The notes: generated by a model from the letters alone, not told the origin. A stretch of 64,000 nt of DNA from Himantopus leucocephalus (GCA_003993805.1 RSEF01000005.1:19529517-19593516), one strand, 5' to 3'; shown: positions 1 to 9,319, counted from the first letter of the stretch. Program-made: numbers and translations.

Positions 1-801
1 GCTAAAGCCTCTCGTCCCCCGGGCTCCCCAGAGGGACCCGATGACTCCCCAGTGTCCCCACAGTCCCCCGAGGGTCCCGATTTCAGCCCCTCTCCCTCCG
101 GCAGGGACTCGGGGCTCCGGCGCTCCTCAGAGGGGGTGCTGCAGCCCCCGACGGCGGGGCAGGGCATGGGGGAGCTGGGGGGCTCGCTGAGCGCCCTGCC
201 CCGTCCCGGGGACCTGCCGTCGGAGCCGTCCCTGGGCAGCGATTCCAGCTGGAGCCTCTCCCAGTCCTTCGAGTGGACGTTCCCCTCGCGGGGGGCACGG
301 TGGCTGGTGTCGCCCCCCCGGTCCCCCATCCGGGAGACGGCTGACTCAGGGCTCTCCGCAGAGGGAGAGTCGGATGGGGAGGACCTGGACCCAGACCCCT
401 TGCGCTCCCGGGGGGACAGCGGGTCCCAGGGGCCTGGTGGCCGGGGAGTGGAGGGGGCTCCGTGTCCGGGGGGCCCCGTGGCTCAGCGAGAGGCCGAGGG
501 CTCGGCAGAGGAGGAGGAGGAGGAAGGGGAAGCAGAGCAGGATGCCGCCGTGCCCCGCTCCCCTCTCTGCCTGACAGAGCCCAGCCAGGACCCAGCCGAG
601 CCTGAGCCCCCAGCCCAGCCCAGGCCCCTCACTGAGGCCACCCCACCGGGTCCGGCCACCGCGGGCAACTGCCCTGCCAGCCCACAGGGCCCTGGCGGGC
701 CGGGCCAGACCGAGGGACCCCCGAGGGACCCCCATCCCCACGCCGACCCAGGCTGGGTGGCGGAGCTGCTGTCCTCGCCTGGGCCCCACGGCTCTCCGGA
801 G
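1..801 (+). CDS. TNKS1BP1: TNKS1BP1 coding exon, 5' end outside the window or unclear
   Basis: Frame 1 is open from the first base to a GAG|GTAAGG donor at 801/802, phase 0 (267 residues). The peptide contains SSWSLSQSFEWTFP followed by a Pro/Ser/acidic region with a run of glutamates near 510-530, then WVAELLSSPGPHGSPE just before the donor. No acceptor is needed inside the window. Whether the exon begins exactly at base 1 or before it cannot be seen. Confidence 0.9.
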
Positions 802-3800
802 GTAAGGGGGTGCGGGAGCTGGGAAGGGGTGGTGCCGGGCTGCGGTGTCGGTGGGGCGCCGGGCGGGGAAGGGTTGGGGTTAGTACCCCCAGGCCTGGGA
901 GCGGGGGGCCCCCCCACGGGGCGGGGGGCAGACAGCAGGGTGTGGTCTCCCCTCGGGATGGGACCTTGTGCTGTGTCCCACAGGCATCCCAGGATATTTC
1001 TCCCTCTGTTTTCCTCTCCGACTCTCCTCTCTGCTGCGTGAGCCAGGACTGTCACCCCCTCTAACCCCCTCTCCCTGCTTCTCACCTTCTTTCCCCAGGA
1101 CCTGCTCGGCTGGTCACGGAAGGACCTGTGCAGTGAATTCGGCATTGGCAGACCTCACCAGGCCACCACCTTTGACTGGACCCACGAGGCTGTGACCAGG
1201 GAGAGAGACTGGCCTGAGGAGACGGAGCAGGACCGGGAATTTGGGACCAAATCAAGCTGGGACAGCACCCGCAGCATCAGGACTGGGGACCGGCAGGATG
1301 GGCCCTTCGGCACCTCCGGGAAGGATTGGGGCAGCAATTACAAAGGGACGGAGCTGATGGGGGAAACGAGACTGGGCTGCAGCGACTGGTCCAAATCCCA
1401 TGGTGCAGAGGGAAGCTGTCTGCAGGATCAAGACTTCGGTGCTGGTAAACCCAAGTGGGGCACAGGCTATGGCTTGGACAGCGCGGGCAGCAGGGAGGAG
1501 ATCGGCTCCGGGAAGGCTGACTGGAGCAGCGGCTACGGCGTGGGGCATGGGCAGCAGCAGGACGAGGAGCCGAGCTCCAGGCAGCCCAGCTGGGCTGGCA
1601 GGTATGCCTCCGGGGACGCGGGGAGCCAGGACGGGGAGATCACACCTGCCTGGGCTGGTCAATATGGCAGCAGTGATGCAGAGATGAAGGACAAGGAGCT
1701 CACCCCAGACTGGGCCAGTAAATACAGCAGCAGGGATGCTGAGACCAAGGACAAGGATTTTACACTGGGCTGGGCTGGCAGATCCAGCACTGGGGACACT
1801 GGGACCCCAGACAAGGAGTTCAGTCCCAGCAGACCAGCCTGGGACAGCAAATACAGCACCAGGGACATGGAGAGCCAGGACCGGGAGTTCAGCCCCAGCA
1901 GACCGGCCTGGGACAGCAAATACAGCACCAGGGACATGGAGAGCCAGGACCGAGAGTTCAGCCCCAGCAGACCAGCTTGGACTGGTGAGTACAGTGCCCG
2001 AGACATGGAGAGCCAGGACCGGGAGTTCAGCCCCAGCAGGCCGGCCGAGGCCGGGGAATACAACACCAGAGACATGGAGAGCCAGGACAGGGAGTTCAGC
2101 CCCAGCAGACCGGCCTGGGATAGCGAGTACCGCAGCGGGGACATGGAGAGCCAGGACCAGTTCAGCCCTAGCAGACCGGCCTGGGATAGCGAGTACCGCA
2201 GCAGGGACATGGAGAGCCAGGAGCGGGACTTCAGCCCCAACAGACCAGCCGAACCCAGCGAGTACAGCACCAGGGACATGGAGACCCGGGACAGGGAGTT
2301 CAAACCCAGGAGACCGGCCTGGGATGATGGGTACAGCAGCAGAGAGATGGAGACCCAGGACAAGGAGTTCAAACCCAGCAGACCAACCTGGGATGATGAG
2401 CGCAGCTCCAGGGACGCGGAGACCCAGGACCAGGAGTTCAGCCCTAGCAGACCGGCCTGGGATAGCGAGTACCACAGCAGGGACGTGGAGAGCCAGGACA
2501 AGGACTTCAGCTCCAGCAGACCGGCCGTAGCCAGCGAGTATGGCACCAGGGGCGTGGAGACCCAGGACAAGGAGTTCAAATGCAGCAGACCGGCCTGGGA
2601 CGATGACCACGGCACCAGGGATGTGGAGACCCGGGACGGGGAGTTCAGCCCCAGCAGATCGGCCTGGGCCAGTGAGTACAGCAGCCGAGAGATGGAGACC
2701 CAGCACAGCGGGTTCAAACCCAGCAGACCGGCCTGGGATGATGACCACGGCGCCAGGGGCATGGAGACCCAGGACAGTGGGTTCAAACCCAGCAGACCGG
2801 CCTGGGATGACACGTACGGCACCAGGGATGTGGAGACCCAGGACGGGGAGTTCAGCCCCCGCAGACCAACCTGGGCCAGCGAGTACAGCTCTATGAACAC
2901 GGAAAAGGAAGAAAGCGAGTTTAGTCCTGGCCGGCTGAGCTGGGCTGGCGAGTGCAGCATTGGCCAAACCGAGCTGGTCGATGCTTTTGGTGTCGGGAAA
3001 GATGACTTGCCTGGCTCCCGTGGCCCCGATCCCCTGGCCCCGGAGCCTGGCTGGGGCAGCACTGACCGGCAGGAGCGTGCTACCACTGATAGCAGGGACT
3101 GGGCTGAAGAGCTTGGAGGAGCCGAGCGCCACAACCAATTTGGCATCATTGGGACAGAGCGGGTGCCAGATCCCTCCAGCGCTGGAGCGTCAGCGGATGG
3201 CTCGATGTCCTGGGCTGGTGGAATGAGGTCCGGGCACCTGCAGGAGGCCCCGGGAGACTGGCAGAGGGATGTCTCCTTCGGCAGCCCAGATGCCACCAGC
3301 TGTGTGGGCACTGGTGGTGCTGGCGGGGTTGGACTGGGCCAGACGGCCTGGGGTCAGGGCCTGGGCTGCCTGTCTGCCGCGGGCAGCTCTGCCCAGCCCC
3401 GGGAGGCCAGGCTGGAAGAGCCAGGCTGGAGCCAGGACCTGGACGCAGCCGGCTGGAGTGTGGAGCTGTGCGACGACGCTGAGACCAAGCACCAGGAGTG
3501 GGCTAGCGCGTTTGGTGCCCGCTGCGCGGCCCGGAGCCGGGACTTCAGCGCTGAAGAGCAGAGCCTGGGAGATGACGCCGGCTCAACGGACAGGTAAGGA
3601 GGGCGCTGGTGGGGGCAGCGCGGCCCCAGGGTGGGATCCATCCCCCTCAGGTGCCCGTGCCGTCCTGCGGCGGGGACTTCCGATGCCACGGGCCTTGTGC
3701 TGGTGTCCTGTCATGCCTCGCTCGTAGCTGGGGACCTGCTGCCTCTGGCCCCGGACTGCCAGAGCGACTCTTCCCCAGCCTCCACATTTCCCTGTGCAGC

Positions 3801-6404
3801 CTCCAGCCCCGCAGCTGGAGTGGGAACTTTTCGAGGGACTGGGTTTCAACTTGTCCCAGCAGGATCTGCCATCTTGAGCTGGTCTAGGAGGGGATGATGC
3901 CTTCGGGGCTTCTTGTGCTGGTCTCCCTCTGATGTGGGGAGCCTTGTACCAAGTTTTGGGGGTGCTGGTGTCCCCTTGCCCCCTGAAAAAGTGGCAGAAT
4001 TAGCTCCGTGCCTGTACCACTTTGCCAAAATATGGGAATCCTGATTGCAGCCATCTTACAGAGCTGGGGATTCCCAAAATGGTAAATTCCCTCAACCCGC
4101 CTGAAAATAAGGATGCCGGGAGGAGGGAAGAAAAAGCCCTGTGGGCCTCAGGAGGGGCCCAGCCTGGCCAAGCTGTGTGGGGCCACGGGGACCCCCGGCC
4201 CTGCCCCGGCAACTGTGCGGGTTCCTGCTGCCAGCGCCGTCCCGCACCTCGGCTGGCCCTGATCATCCTCCTGCCCCTTGGTCACCTAGTGGCCCCCTGG
4301 CCACCTCCTGGGGACCCTATTGGGGGGTCTGGCCCCTTTCTCTGCCCCAAGGGTGACAGTTGGCCTGAGTCCCCTGTGGGTCTGGCAGCCTCCTTGCCCT
4401 CCCCAGACCCTGAATTCTGCCGCAGCCTTTGGGAAGGAGCTCTGGGGGAACTTCCCAGAGGTTCCACCCCCCTTGGTGTGACATCCCAGGAGAAAGGGGA
4501 GAGTCCTGGGCACCTGGGTCCTACCCTAACTTCCTGGGAGCAACGTCTGGCCCTCCCTGTGCCTCGGTTTCCCCTGGAAGCTGACAGAGGCGAGGTTTGG
4601 GGCAGGGGAAGAGCTTGTGTTAGCTGGAGCTGGGGGAACTCTGCGGTCTTGTCTTGTCTCCCTGAGCAGAAGCATCCATCTCTCAGACCCCAGCCTGGCG
4701 ATGGGTGATGCTCCGGCCGACCCCCCAGCTGTGGCATCCCCGGGGAGCGAGCTGCCCAGCCCCATGGAGGAGGAGAGGGACCTCCCGGAGCCGGCCGCTG
4801 CCCTCCGGAGCCCCAGGGCCTCCCCTCTGCTGCCAGAGGCTGCTGGCGGGACCCTGCCGGACATGGAGAGTGAAGAAGCCCCCTCGGACCACCCGGATGG
4901 GAAGAGACCACCGAGCTGGGAGGAGAAGCGGCTCTCCCTAGGTGCCCCTCAGCCTGAGGGACCCATGGACCCTACCGGGCAGGAATTCACCTTCCTGGAG
5001 GTGAGTGGGGAGGGAGCAGCCTCCAGCCCCCTCGTACAGCCCAGAGGGTGCCTGGCTTGTCTGGGGGCCCTGTTCCTGTCCCCCTCTGGGGACACGGGCT
5101 TTACGCTCCAACCTTGGCCTCCCCTGTTGGACAGGCTGCGGATTCAGGGTCCCCTTGTGCTGTTGTGGGCGCCTGTGGGCATGGTGGCTGCGGGGGGGCG
5201 GATCCTGGGGCTCCCTGGTGCTGGGCACTGACCTGTCCCCATGGGCTCCGCAGGACACGGAAGTCCTGGACAGCAGTGTGTACCGCAGCAAGGCCAACCT
5301 GGGCCGCAAACGCAGGCACCGGGCGCCGGCCCTCCGTCCTGGGGCCACCTCGGATGGGGACAGCTGGATCTTCCGGGACTCCACAGGTGAGAGCCCGTGG
5401 GACAGTGACACGAGGAGAGGGGCCGCGGGGCCATCTGTCTTCGGCAGAGGTGTGTCAAGGTGACGCTGTCCCCTGTGTCCTCCCCGCAGAGCCCCGTCCA
5501 GCCTGCCCGGCAGTGTCCTCCGACGAGGAGGCAGCAGAAGAACCCAAGAGCCGGCGGGTGCGAGCCTCCCCGTCGAGCAAGGGGGTCAAGGTGCCGCTCT
5601 TCCCCGGCCTCAACACCTCCGCCCTCAAGGTGGGACCCGCCAGGACCCCCAGCGAGTGGGGTGACGGGTGACGGCCGGGCAGGAGGGAGGGGGGTTGAAC
5701 AAGGGGAGGGGAAACTGAGGCAGGTTGGGGCTGGAGGGTTGGCCATAGGCGGGCAGTGTGGGGAGGGGCGGGGAGGAGGCGGTGGGAGGATTTGGAGGGG
5801 GCAGAGTGTGCCCCGCTGACTTCACCCTGCTACGCCCAGGCCAAGCTGAGGGGACGAAACCGCTCGGTGGAGGAGGGGGCACCGGCAGGGGACAGCAAGG
5901 CCACCCCCCCCAAGGACCCCCACGTGCAGCGCTCCAAGTCCTGCAAGATCCCCGGCTTGAGTGGGAAACCCCTGGCGCTGCCCCCCAAGCCGGAGAAGTC
6001 CTCGGGGTGAGTGTTGGGCGCACGGGACCCTCGTGGGGAGGTGAGAGCTGTGCCTTGGGGCGGGCTTGGGGAGCAAGGGGGGTGGGAAGGGGGAGCCCTG
6101 GGGGGCTGTGTGCAGGTTTGGGGACATGCTGTGGACGGGGGGAGGACGCTGGAGGGCGGGGAGGTGCTGGGGGGCTGTTACCCGGTTCAGTGCCCCACCG
6201 TAGCAGTACTGAGGGTGGGTTTTTCACAGGCATGGGGGGGTTTCGGGGTGCTTTAGGGGTGTAAAGGGATATTGAGGGGGTTAGTCTGGGTCCCAGGGGT
6301 GTTTCCGGGGGGCTCGTGCCAATGCGGTGCTGACACCTCCCAGGTCCGACGCCTCCCCCCCGCACTGGCTGCAGGCGCTGAAGCTGAAAAAGAAGAAACC
6401 TTGA
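1..6404 (+). CDS. TNKS1BP1: Tankyrase 1-binding protein 1 (TAB182), 3' part of gene, spliced
   Basis: Joined coding exons: 1-801, 1099-3593, 4670-5000, 5254-5386, 5490-5629, 5840-6006, 6344-6404. All junctions are GT-AG and the phases agree (0, 2, 0, 1, 0, 2), giving 1375 residues plus a TGA stop. The N-terminal part lies upstream of the window. Family landmarks seen in order are WSLSQSFEWTFP, DLLGWSRKDL..SEFGIG, a long tandem-repeat region, QFGIIG, DTEVLDSSVYRSKANLGRKR, SSDEEAAEEPKSRR, VPLFPGLNTSALKAKLRGRNRS, QRSKSCKIPGL..KPL, and the basic C-terminus WLQALKLKKKKP. The stretch from about 4900 to the stop corresponds to the tankyrase-binding-protein C-terminal domain (Pfam Tankyrase_bdg_C, shared with KIAA1671). 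The protein is known as a tankyrase/PARP1 and CCR4-NOT partner in cytoplasm and nucleus. It is mostly disordered, acidic and Ser/Pro rich. The next gene downstream, APLNR on the same strand, matches mammalian synteny. Confidence 0.96.
1099..3593 (+). CDS. TNKS1BP1: TNKS1BP1 large repeat-bearing exon
   Basis: Acceptor TTTCCCCAG|GAC at 1098/1099, donor GACAG|GTAAGG at 3593/3594, entering in phase 0 and leaving in phase 2. It encodes about 831 residues, starting DLLGWSRKDLCSEFGIG, which is family-typical. The middle (1561-2979) is a tandem array of 20-23-residue units. The last part carries QFGIIGTERV, also typical of the family. Trp, Ser, Asp, Glu and Arg dominate and no folded domain is evident. 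The repeat drives two long open frames on the opposite strand, which I treat as artefacts. Confidence 0.93.
1810..2979 (+). repeat. In-frame 69-bp tandem repeat array inside TNKS1BP1
   Basis: Sixteen consecutive 23-residue units (unit 6 is one codon short) run from 1810 to 2910, and a decayed 17th unit runs to about 2979. The consensus is D-[KR]-E-F-[SK]-P-S-R-P-A-W-D-[SD]-x-Y-S-[ST]-R-D-M-E-[ST]-Q. A similar 23-residue unit (1561-1629) and three shorter 20-residue versions lacking the S-R-P core (1630-1809) precede it. Units 1-7 carry mostly F-S-P, whereas units 8, 9, 12, 14 and 15 carry F-K-[PC] at the same place. Mammalian TAB182 has a comparable repeat of about 22 residues with different sequence, so the array belongs to the family but has expanded and homogenised separately. 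Confidence 0.95.
3594..4669 (+). other. TNKS1BP1 intron, 1076 bp
   Basis: This is the largest intron in the visible part of the gene, GT-AG. It is GC-rich at both ends with a slightly AT-richer centre near 3960-4120. I see no conserved element, repeat or RNA gene in it. Open frames crossing it are not in frame with flanking exons and have no family similarity. Confidence 0.8.
4670..5000 (+). CDS. TNKS1BP1: TNKS1BP1 exon with near-miss tankyrase-binding motifs
   Basis: Acceptor is CTGAGCAG|AAGC and donor CTGGAG|GTGAGT. The acceptor is a tandem GAG-CAG (NAGNAG); using the first AG (exon start 4667) would add one codon without changing frame. The exon encodes SIHLSDPSLAMGD, an acidic Pro-rich stretch, then PPSW followed by APQPEG and ends EFTFLE. 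In human TAB182 the equivalent place carries the tankyrase-binding RPQPDG after PPSW. Here the arginine is absent. Confidence 0.88.
5254..5386 (+). CDS. TNKS1BP1: TNKS1BP1 exon, start of conserved C-terminal domain
   Basis: Acceptor CTCCGCAG|GAC, donor CCACAG|GTGAGA, phases 0 to 1. It encodes DTEVLDSSVYRSKANLGRKR, then a basic RRHRAPALRPG and DSWIFRDST. This is one of the best conserved blocks of the protein family. Confidence 0.93.
5490..5629 (+). CDS. TNKS1BP1: TNKS1BP1 exon, SSDEE and PLFPGL block
   Basis: Acceptor CCCCGCAG|AGC, donor CTCAAG|GTGGGA, phases 1 to 0. It encodes AVSSDEEAAEEPKSRR and KVPLFPGLNTSALK. The SSDEE acidic serine cluster looks like a casein kinase 2 type site. The preceding intron is only 103 bp. 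Confidence 0.93.
5840..6006 (+). CDS. TNKS1BP1: TNKS1BP1 penultimate coding exon
   Basis: Acceptor TACGCCCAG|GCC, donor TCGGG|GTGAGT, phases 0 to 2. It encodes AKLRGRNRSVEEG, then VQRSKSCKIPGLSGKPLALP and PKPEKSSG. The RSKSCK motif is a strong basophilic-kinase/14-3-3-like site in this family. Confidence 0.93.
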
Positions 6405-6409
6405 GCGGG
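6344..6409 (+). CDS. TNKS1BP1: TNKS1BP1 terminal coding exon with stop
   Basis: Acceptor ACCTCCCAG|GTCC. It encodes SDASPPHWLQALKLKKKKP and a TGA at 6402-6404. The exon then ends five bases later at a good donor (GCGGG|GTGAGT at 6409/6410), so the stop lies just upstream of a 3' UTR intron. The KLKKKK tail is diagnostic for TAB182. Confidence 0.92.
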
Positions 6410-6746
6410 GTGAGTGTAGGAGCTGGGGGGGCGCTGGGACAGACCCCCGCCCACCCTGGGCCCTGCCAGCACCGGGGGCAGGGCGCAGTGCGGCCTCCCC
6501 TCCCCATGGTCCCTGTGTCAGACTGTGTGTCCCGGGGGGCTGGAGGGGGACGTGGCACGGGCTCTGTGGCACTGGACAGGGTGGCCCAGGTGGGAGCGTG
6601 TCCCCATGTCCCTGGGCTCTGTGCTGCCAGGAGGGGCAGCCCCCTCCCTCCCTCCTGCCTGCTCCGGCCAGGGACCCCCCAGGGCTGTGTCACCCCTGGG
6701 GCTCCCCATGGGGTCCTCACCCCGCTCCCCGCTCTGTCTCTTCCAG
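6410..6746 (+). other. Predicted intron in the TNKS1BP1 3' UTR
   Basis: Donor GTGAGTGT at 6410 and a pyrimidine-rich acceptor CTGTCTCTTCCAG ending at 6746. The intron is 337 bp, the same length as the preceding one. The spliced junction would lie 5 nt after the stop codon, too close to trigger nonsense-mediated decay by the 50-nt rule. Confidence 0.75.
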
Positions 6747-7095
6747 GCTTGCTCTACTGCCAGCGCGTCCCCAAGGCTGACGGCCGCTGTCCCCAGCATC
6801 AGGCCAGCCCCCTCCCCATGGCGGGACACACACACACATCTATGCACTTTGTACGATGCTCGCAGGGTCCCCGTCCCCCTCCCCAACACTTCCCCCGCCC
6901 CCCCCTCAGCCCATGGGCCTCCCCCGGTGTCCCCCTTCCCCTCAGTCCCCGCGTCCCCGGGGGCTGGGGGGGTGGGCAGCGCACCCCCCCCTTCCCCTCA
7001 CCCCCTGCTCTTGTATCACCCTCAGACAAAGAGCAACAGGTCAGGATTTTGGTGCCACTTTGACAGGACAATAAAACTTCGTTGGTTGGTTCGGG
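6747..7095 (+). other. TNKS1BP1: TNKS1BP1 last, non-coding exon (3' UTR)
   Basis: The exon begins after the CTTCCAG acceptor and extends to the poly(A) region near 7090-7100. It has a short CA run near 6828-6838, several C-rich runs, and the AATAAA at 7070-7075 followed by a GT-rich GTTGGTTGGTT downstream element. The cleavage point is estimated. Confidence 0.75.
7070..7075 (+). terminator. Poly(A) signal AATAAA of TNKS1BP1
   Basis: A canonical AATAAA followed within 10-20 nt by a GT-rich stretch (CGTTGGTTGGTTCGGGGGTG), the usual arrangement of a vertebrate cleavage and polyadenylation site. Confidence 0.88.
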
Positions 7096-7099
7096 GGTG

Positions 7100-8520
7100 C
7101 CCTGGCTTTTTTCTCTGACACCCCCCTGGCCCCATGGATGTCCCCTGGACGGGGTGGTGGCGTGGGGACTGCCACCAGGAGGAGCTCTCTGCCCGCAGCT
7201 GGGGCCGGCTGTCCCCCGCTACCCGGCCTGTGGGGGTGCAGGGCACCCGTGGGTGCTGCCTGGCTCGGGGGGGGCACAGACACCCCCCAAGGGGTGTACC
7301 CTGACACCCCCTGGGTGCTGGCGCAGGGGCAGCGTGCGCAGCCGTGGGTGTGCTTGCAACTGCAGCCGCGGCAGACCCCCGTGTGGGGGCCCACGCAGGC
7401 GCCCACCCACCCCACTGCTGTTGCGCCCATGCTGCTCCCCACAGCGCTGTGCCCCGTGTGTTCCCGCAGCCCCTCGCCCCCCCCGCACCCCTCTGCAGAA
7501 GCAGCCCCTCGCACGTGTGCCGACCCCTGCGCACATGGCTGAGCACACGCGTGTGTTCACACCTCTGCCCACGCGTGCAAACCGGCCGTGTGCGCCCACC
7601 CTGGCACCGCATGGCGCCGTCCTGCCTCCTCCCTGCCCCCCCGCCTGCTGGGGGGCCGGGCGCACCCCGAGGGGCAGTGGGGACCGATCCCACCCCGGCC
7701 CCAAACCCTCCGCCAGGCCGAGCGGCCCGACCTCCCTGCGGCACGGTGCAGCCGCCGGGATGGCCGTGGCTGTGGTGCGACCACGAGGCTGGGCTGTGGA
7801 GGAAGGGGGATCCCCGTCCCCACGGCTCAAACCGCCGAAGGAGAAGTGCCACCGTGCGTCCCTCCCGCCGTGGTTTTCGGCCGAGTCACTGAGCCGAGCT
7901 GCCACCACGGCTGCGTTTTGGGCACGTGCGCCTGCGAGACCTGGCTGTGCCCCCCGGGCTGGGGACCCTGAGGCTGCCGCTCCCCCGCAGAGCCTAATGG
8001 AAAGCAGGAGACCCCGAGGGAGAGATGGAGCGAGGAGCTGTTGCTTCCCCGGTAGGATGTGAGTAACTCCAACCGGCTTCAGAGGAAATCACCAAATCCC
8101 ACCTGGCGGCACAGCCAAACACTGCCCTTCCCGGCAAGGGGTGCCCGGGCAGTGCCGGGGGCTCGGCCCGGTGTCCCGTCCCCTGCAGGGGCTGCCACCC
8201 CGCCAGCGCCTGGGAGGCTGCACGGGGACCGGGGACACCGTGGGGACAGTCACCGCTCCCGTCCCCAGTGGGGCAGCCCCCGCCACACGTGAGGGTGGGT
8301 TTTGTGCTGGGCCTGGCGTGTGTCACACGGGTCCCAGCCAGGGAACCCGGCGGACCCTCGACGGGCTCAACTCTTCCCCGGCAGAGCTTCGTGCCATGAG
8401 CTGGTCGGGGGGTGCTGCTGCCCCCGAGCCCTCGGCTTCACCCTGCAGCTGCGGCCAAATCTCAGCCGCTTCCCTCCCGGCACATCCTGCTCCCTCCGGG
8501 AGCCCCCCGTAGCCCCCTCC
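7100..8520. other. GC-rich intergenic DNA, no gene seen
   Basis: Very GC-rich spacer downstream of TNKS1BP1 with many short CACGTG/ACACACG-like words near 7500-7610 and C-runs. Long frames occur on both strands because stop codons are rare at this composition. None resembles a known protein or has splice signals that would join it to one. Confidence 0.6.
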
Positions 8521-8548
8521 CCACATTGCCGCTGCCTAACATCGTTAC

Positions 8549-8594
8549 AGATAACGGTGTTCGTTATCAGCCCCGCCACCCCCACCCCTGATAA
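8549..8594. promoter_or_regulatory. Cluster of GATA sites with CACCC boxes
   Basis: Within 46 bp there are AGATAA (8549-8554), TTATCA (8564-8569, TGATAA on the other strand) and TGATAA (8589-8594). A CCACCCCCACCCC box lies between the second and third. GATA plus CACCC (KLF) pairs are typical of erythroid and endothelial enhancers. The cluster is about 2.3 kb upstream of the APLNR start, and APLNR is an endothelial gene. The function is inferred. Confidence 0.45.
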
Positions 8595-8934
8595 CACCCT
8601 GCAGCTTCTCCCCACGGCTTCGGGGCCCTTTGCCCAGCCCTGGCCACCGACCCCCAACCCGTGGCTACGGCAAACCCCACCTGGGGGGCTCCAGCCGGAC
8701 GGCTGGCGCGCTCCTTCCCACTGGAGGCGGCTGCATGCGGGTTAGCCCAGAGCCGGGGACCACACGGGGACCCCACGGTGGCACTGAGGGCCGTGCACGA
8801 GTGGAGCCATCCCCACTGCCGGGGCGGCGAGGGGGTGACCGGGCACCCTTCAGCCCCCCCCCGGCGGCTTTTTGGCAAGGCATCGCCTTGGCGGGGCTGG
8901 AAAGGGTTACCTGTTCTCCTGCGCTTCCCACAGA

Positions 8935-9315
8935 GGACAGAAATAGCTGAGATGGTTATTAATAGTGATCTTCATTACCTGGGCTGGAACAGCTCCCTTT
9001 GTAGCAGCTTCTGGCGATACCAAGGGTCTAATTAGCATTTCTTTTATTTCCCTGTTTTATTCCATTTATTAGCTAATAGGCTTAAGTAACGTCTTCATCG
9101 GGCTCGCTTTGTGTGGGGGTCCGTCCCTTCTTTAAACAACCTCCAGGTTTTGACTTAAATCAGCAGCCGTCGCATTTATGCATCAATTTTTAACAGCTTT
9201 TTATTTTAATTCTTCAAAGACTTGCTGGCATTAGCAGCTCACCCTGCGGGGTTAACGCGCCCCTTTCCAAGCGGACTGTCCCGGGCCATTAGAATATTTT
9301 ATTATTCGTTATCTC
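8935..9315. promoter_or_regulatory. AT-rich, conserved-element-like island upstream of APLNR
   Basis: About 380 bp of AT-rich DNA embedded in GC-rich spacer. It contains homeobox-type words (GTTATTAATAG, CTAATTAG near 9028-9036, TTTATTAGCTAAT), an ATTTATGCATCAA octamer-like word (about 9174-9186), CTTTGT words and a GTTAACG. It has no open frame of note and no repeat signature. The composition and density of developmental factor motifs resemble vertebrate conserved non-coding enhancers. Conservation itself cannot be tested here. Confidence 0.4.
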
Positions 9316-9319
9316 CAGC

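Noticed and set aside
1252..3311. Two very long minus-strand open frames (628 and 550 codons) opposite the TNKS1BP1 repeat exon
   Set aside because: They exist because a 69-bp array (a multiple of three) keeps any stop-free antisense frame open through every unit. There is no independent start context, splice signal or family similarity, while the + strand is clearly TNKS1BP1.
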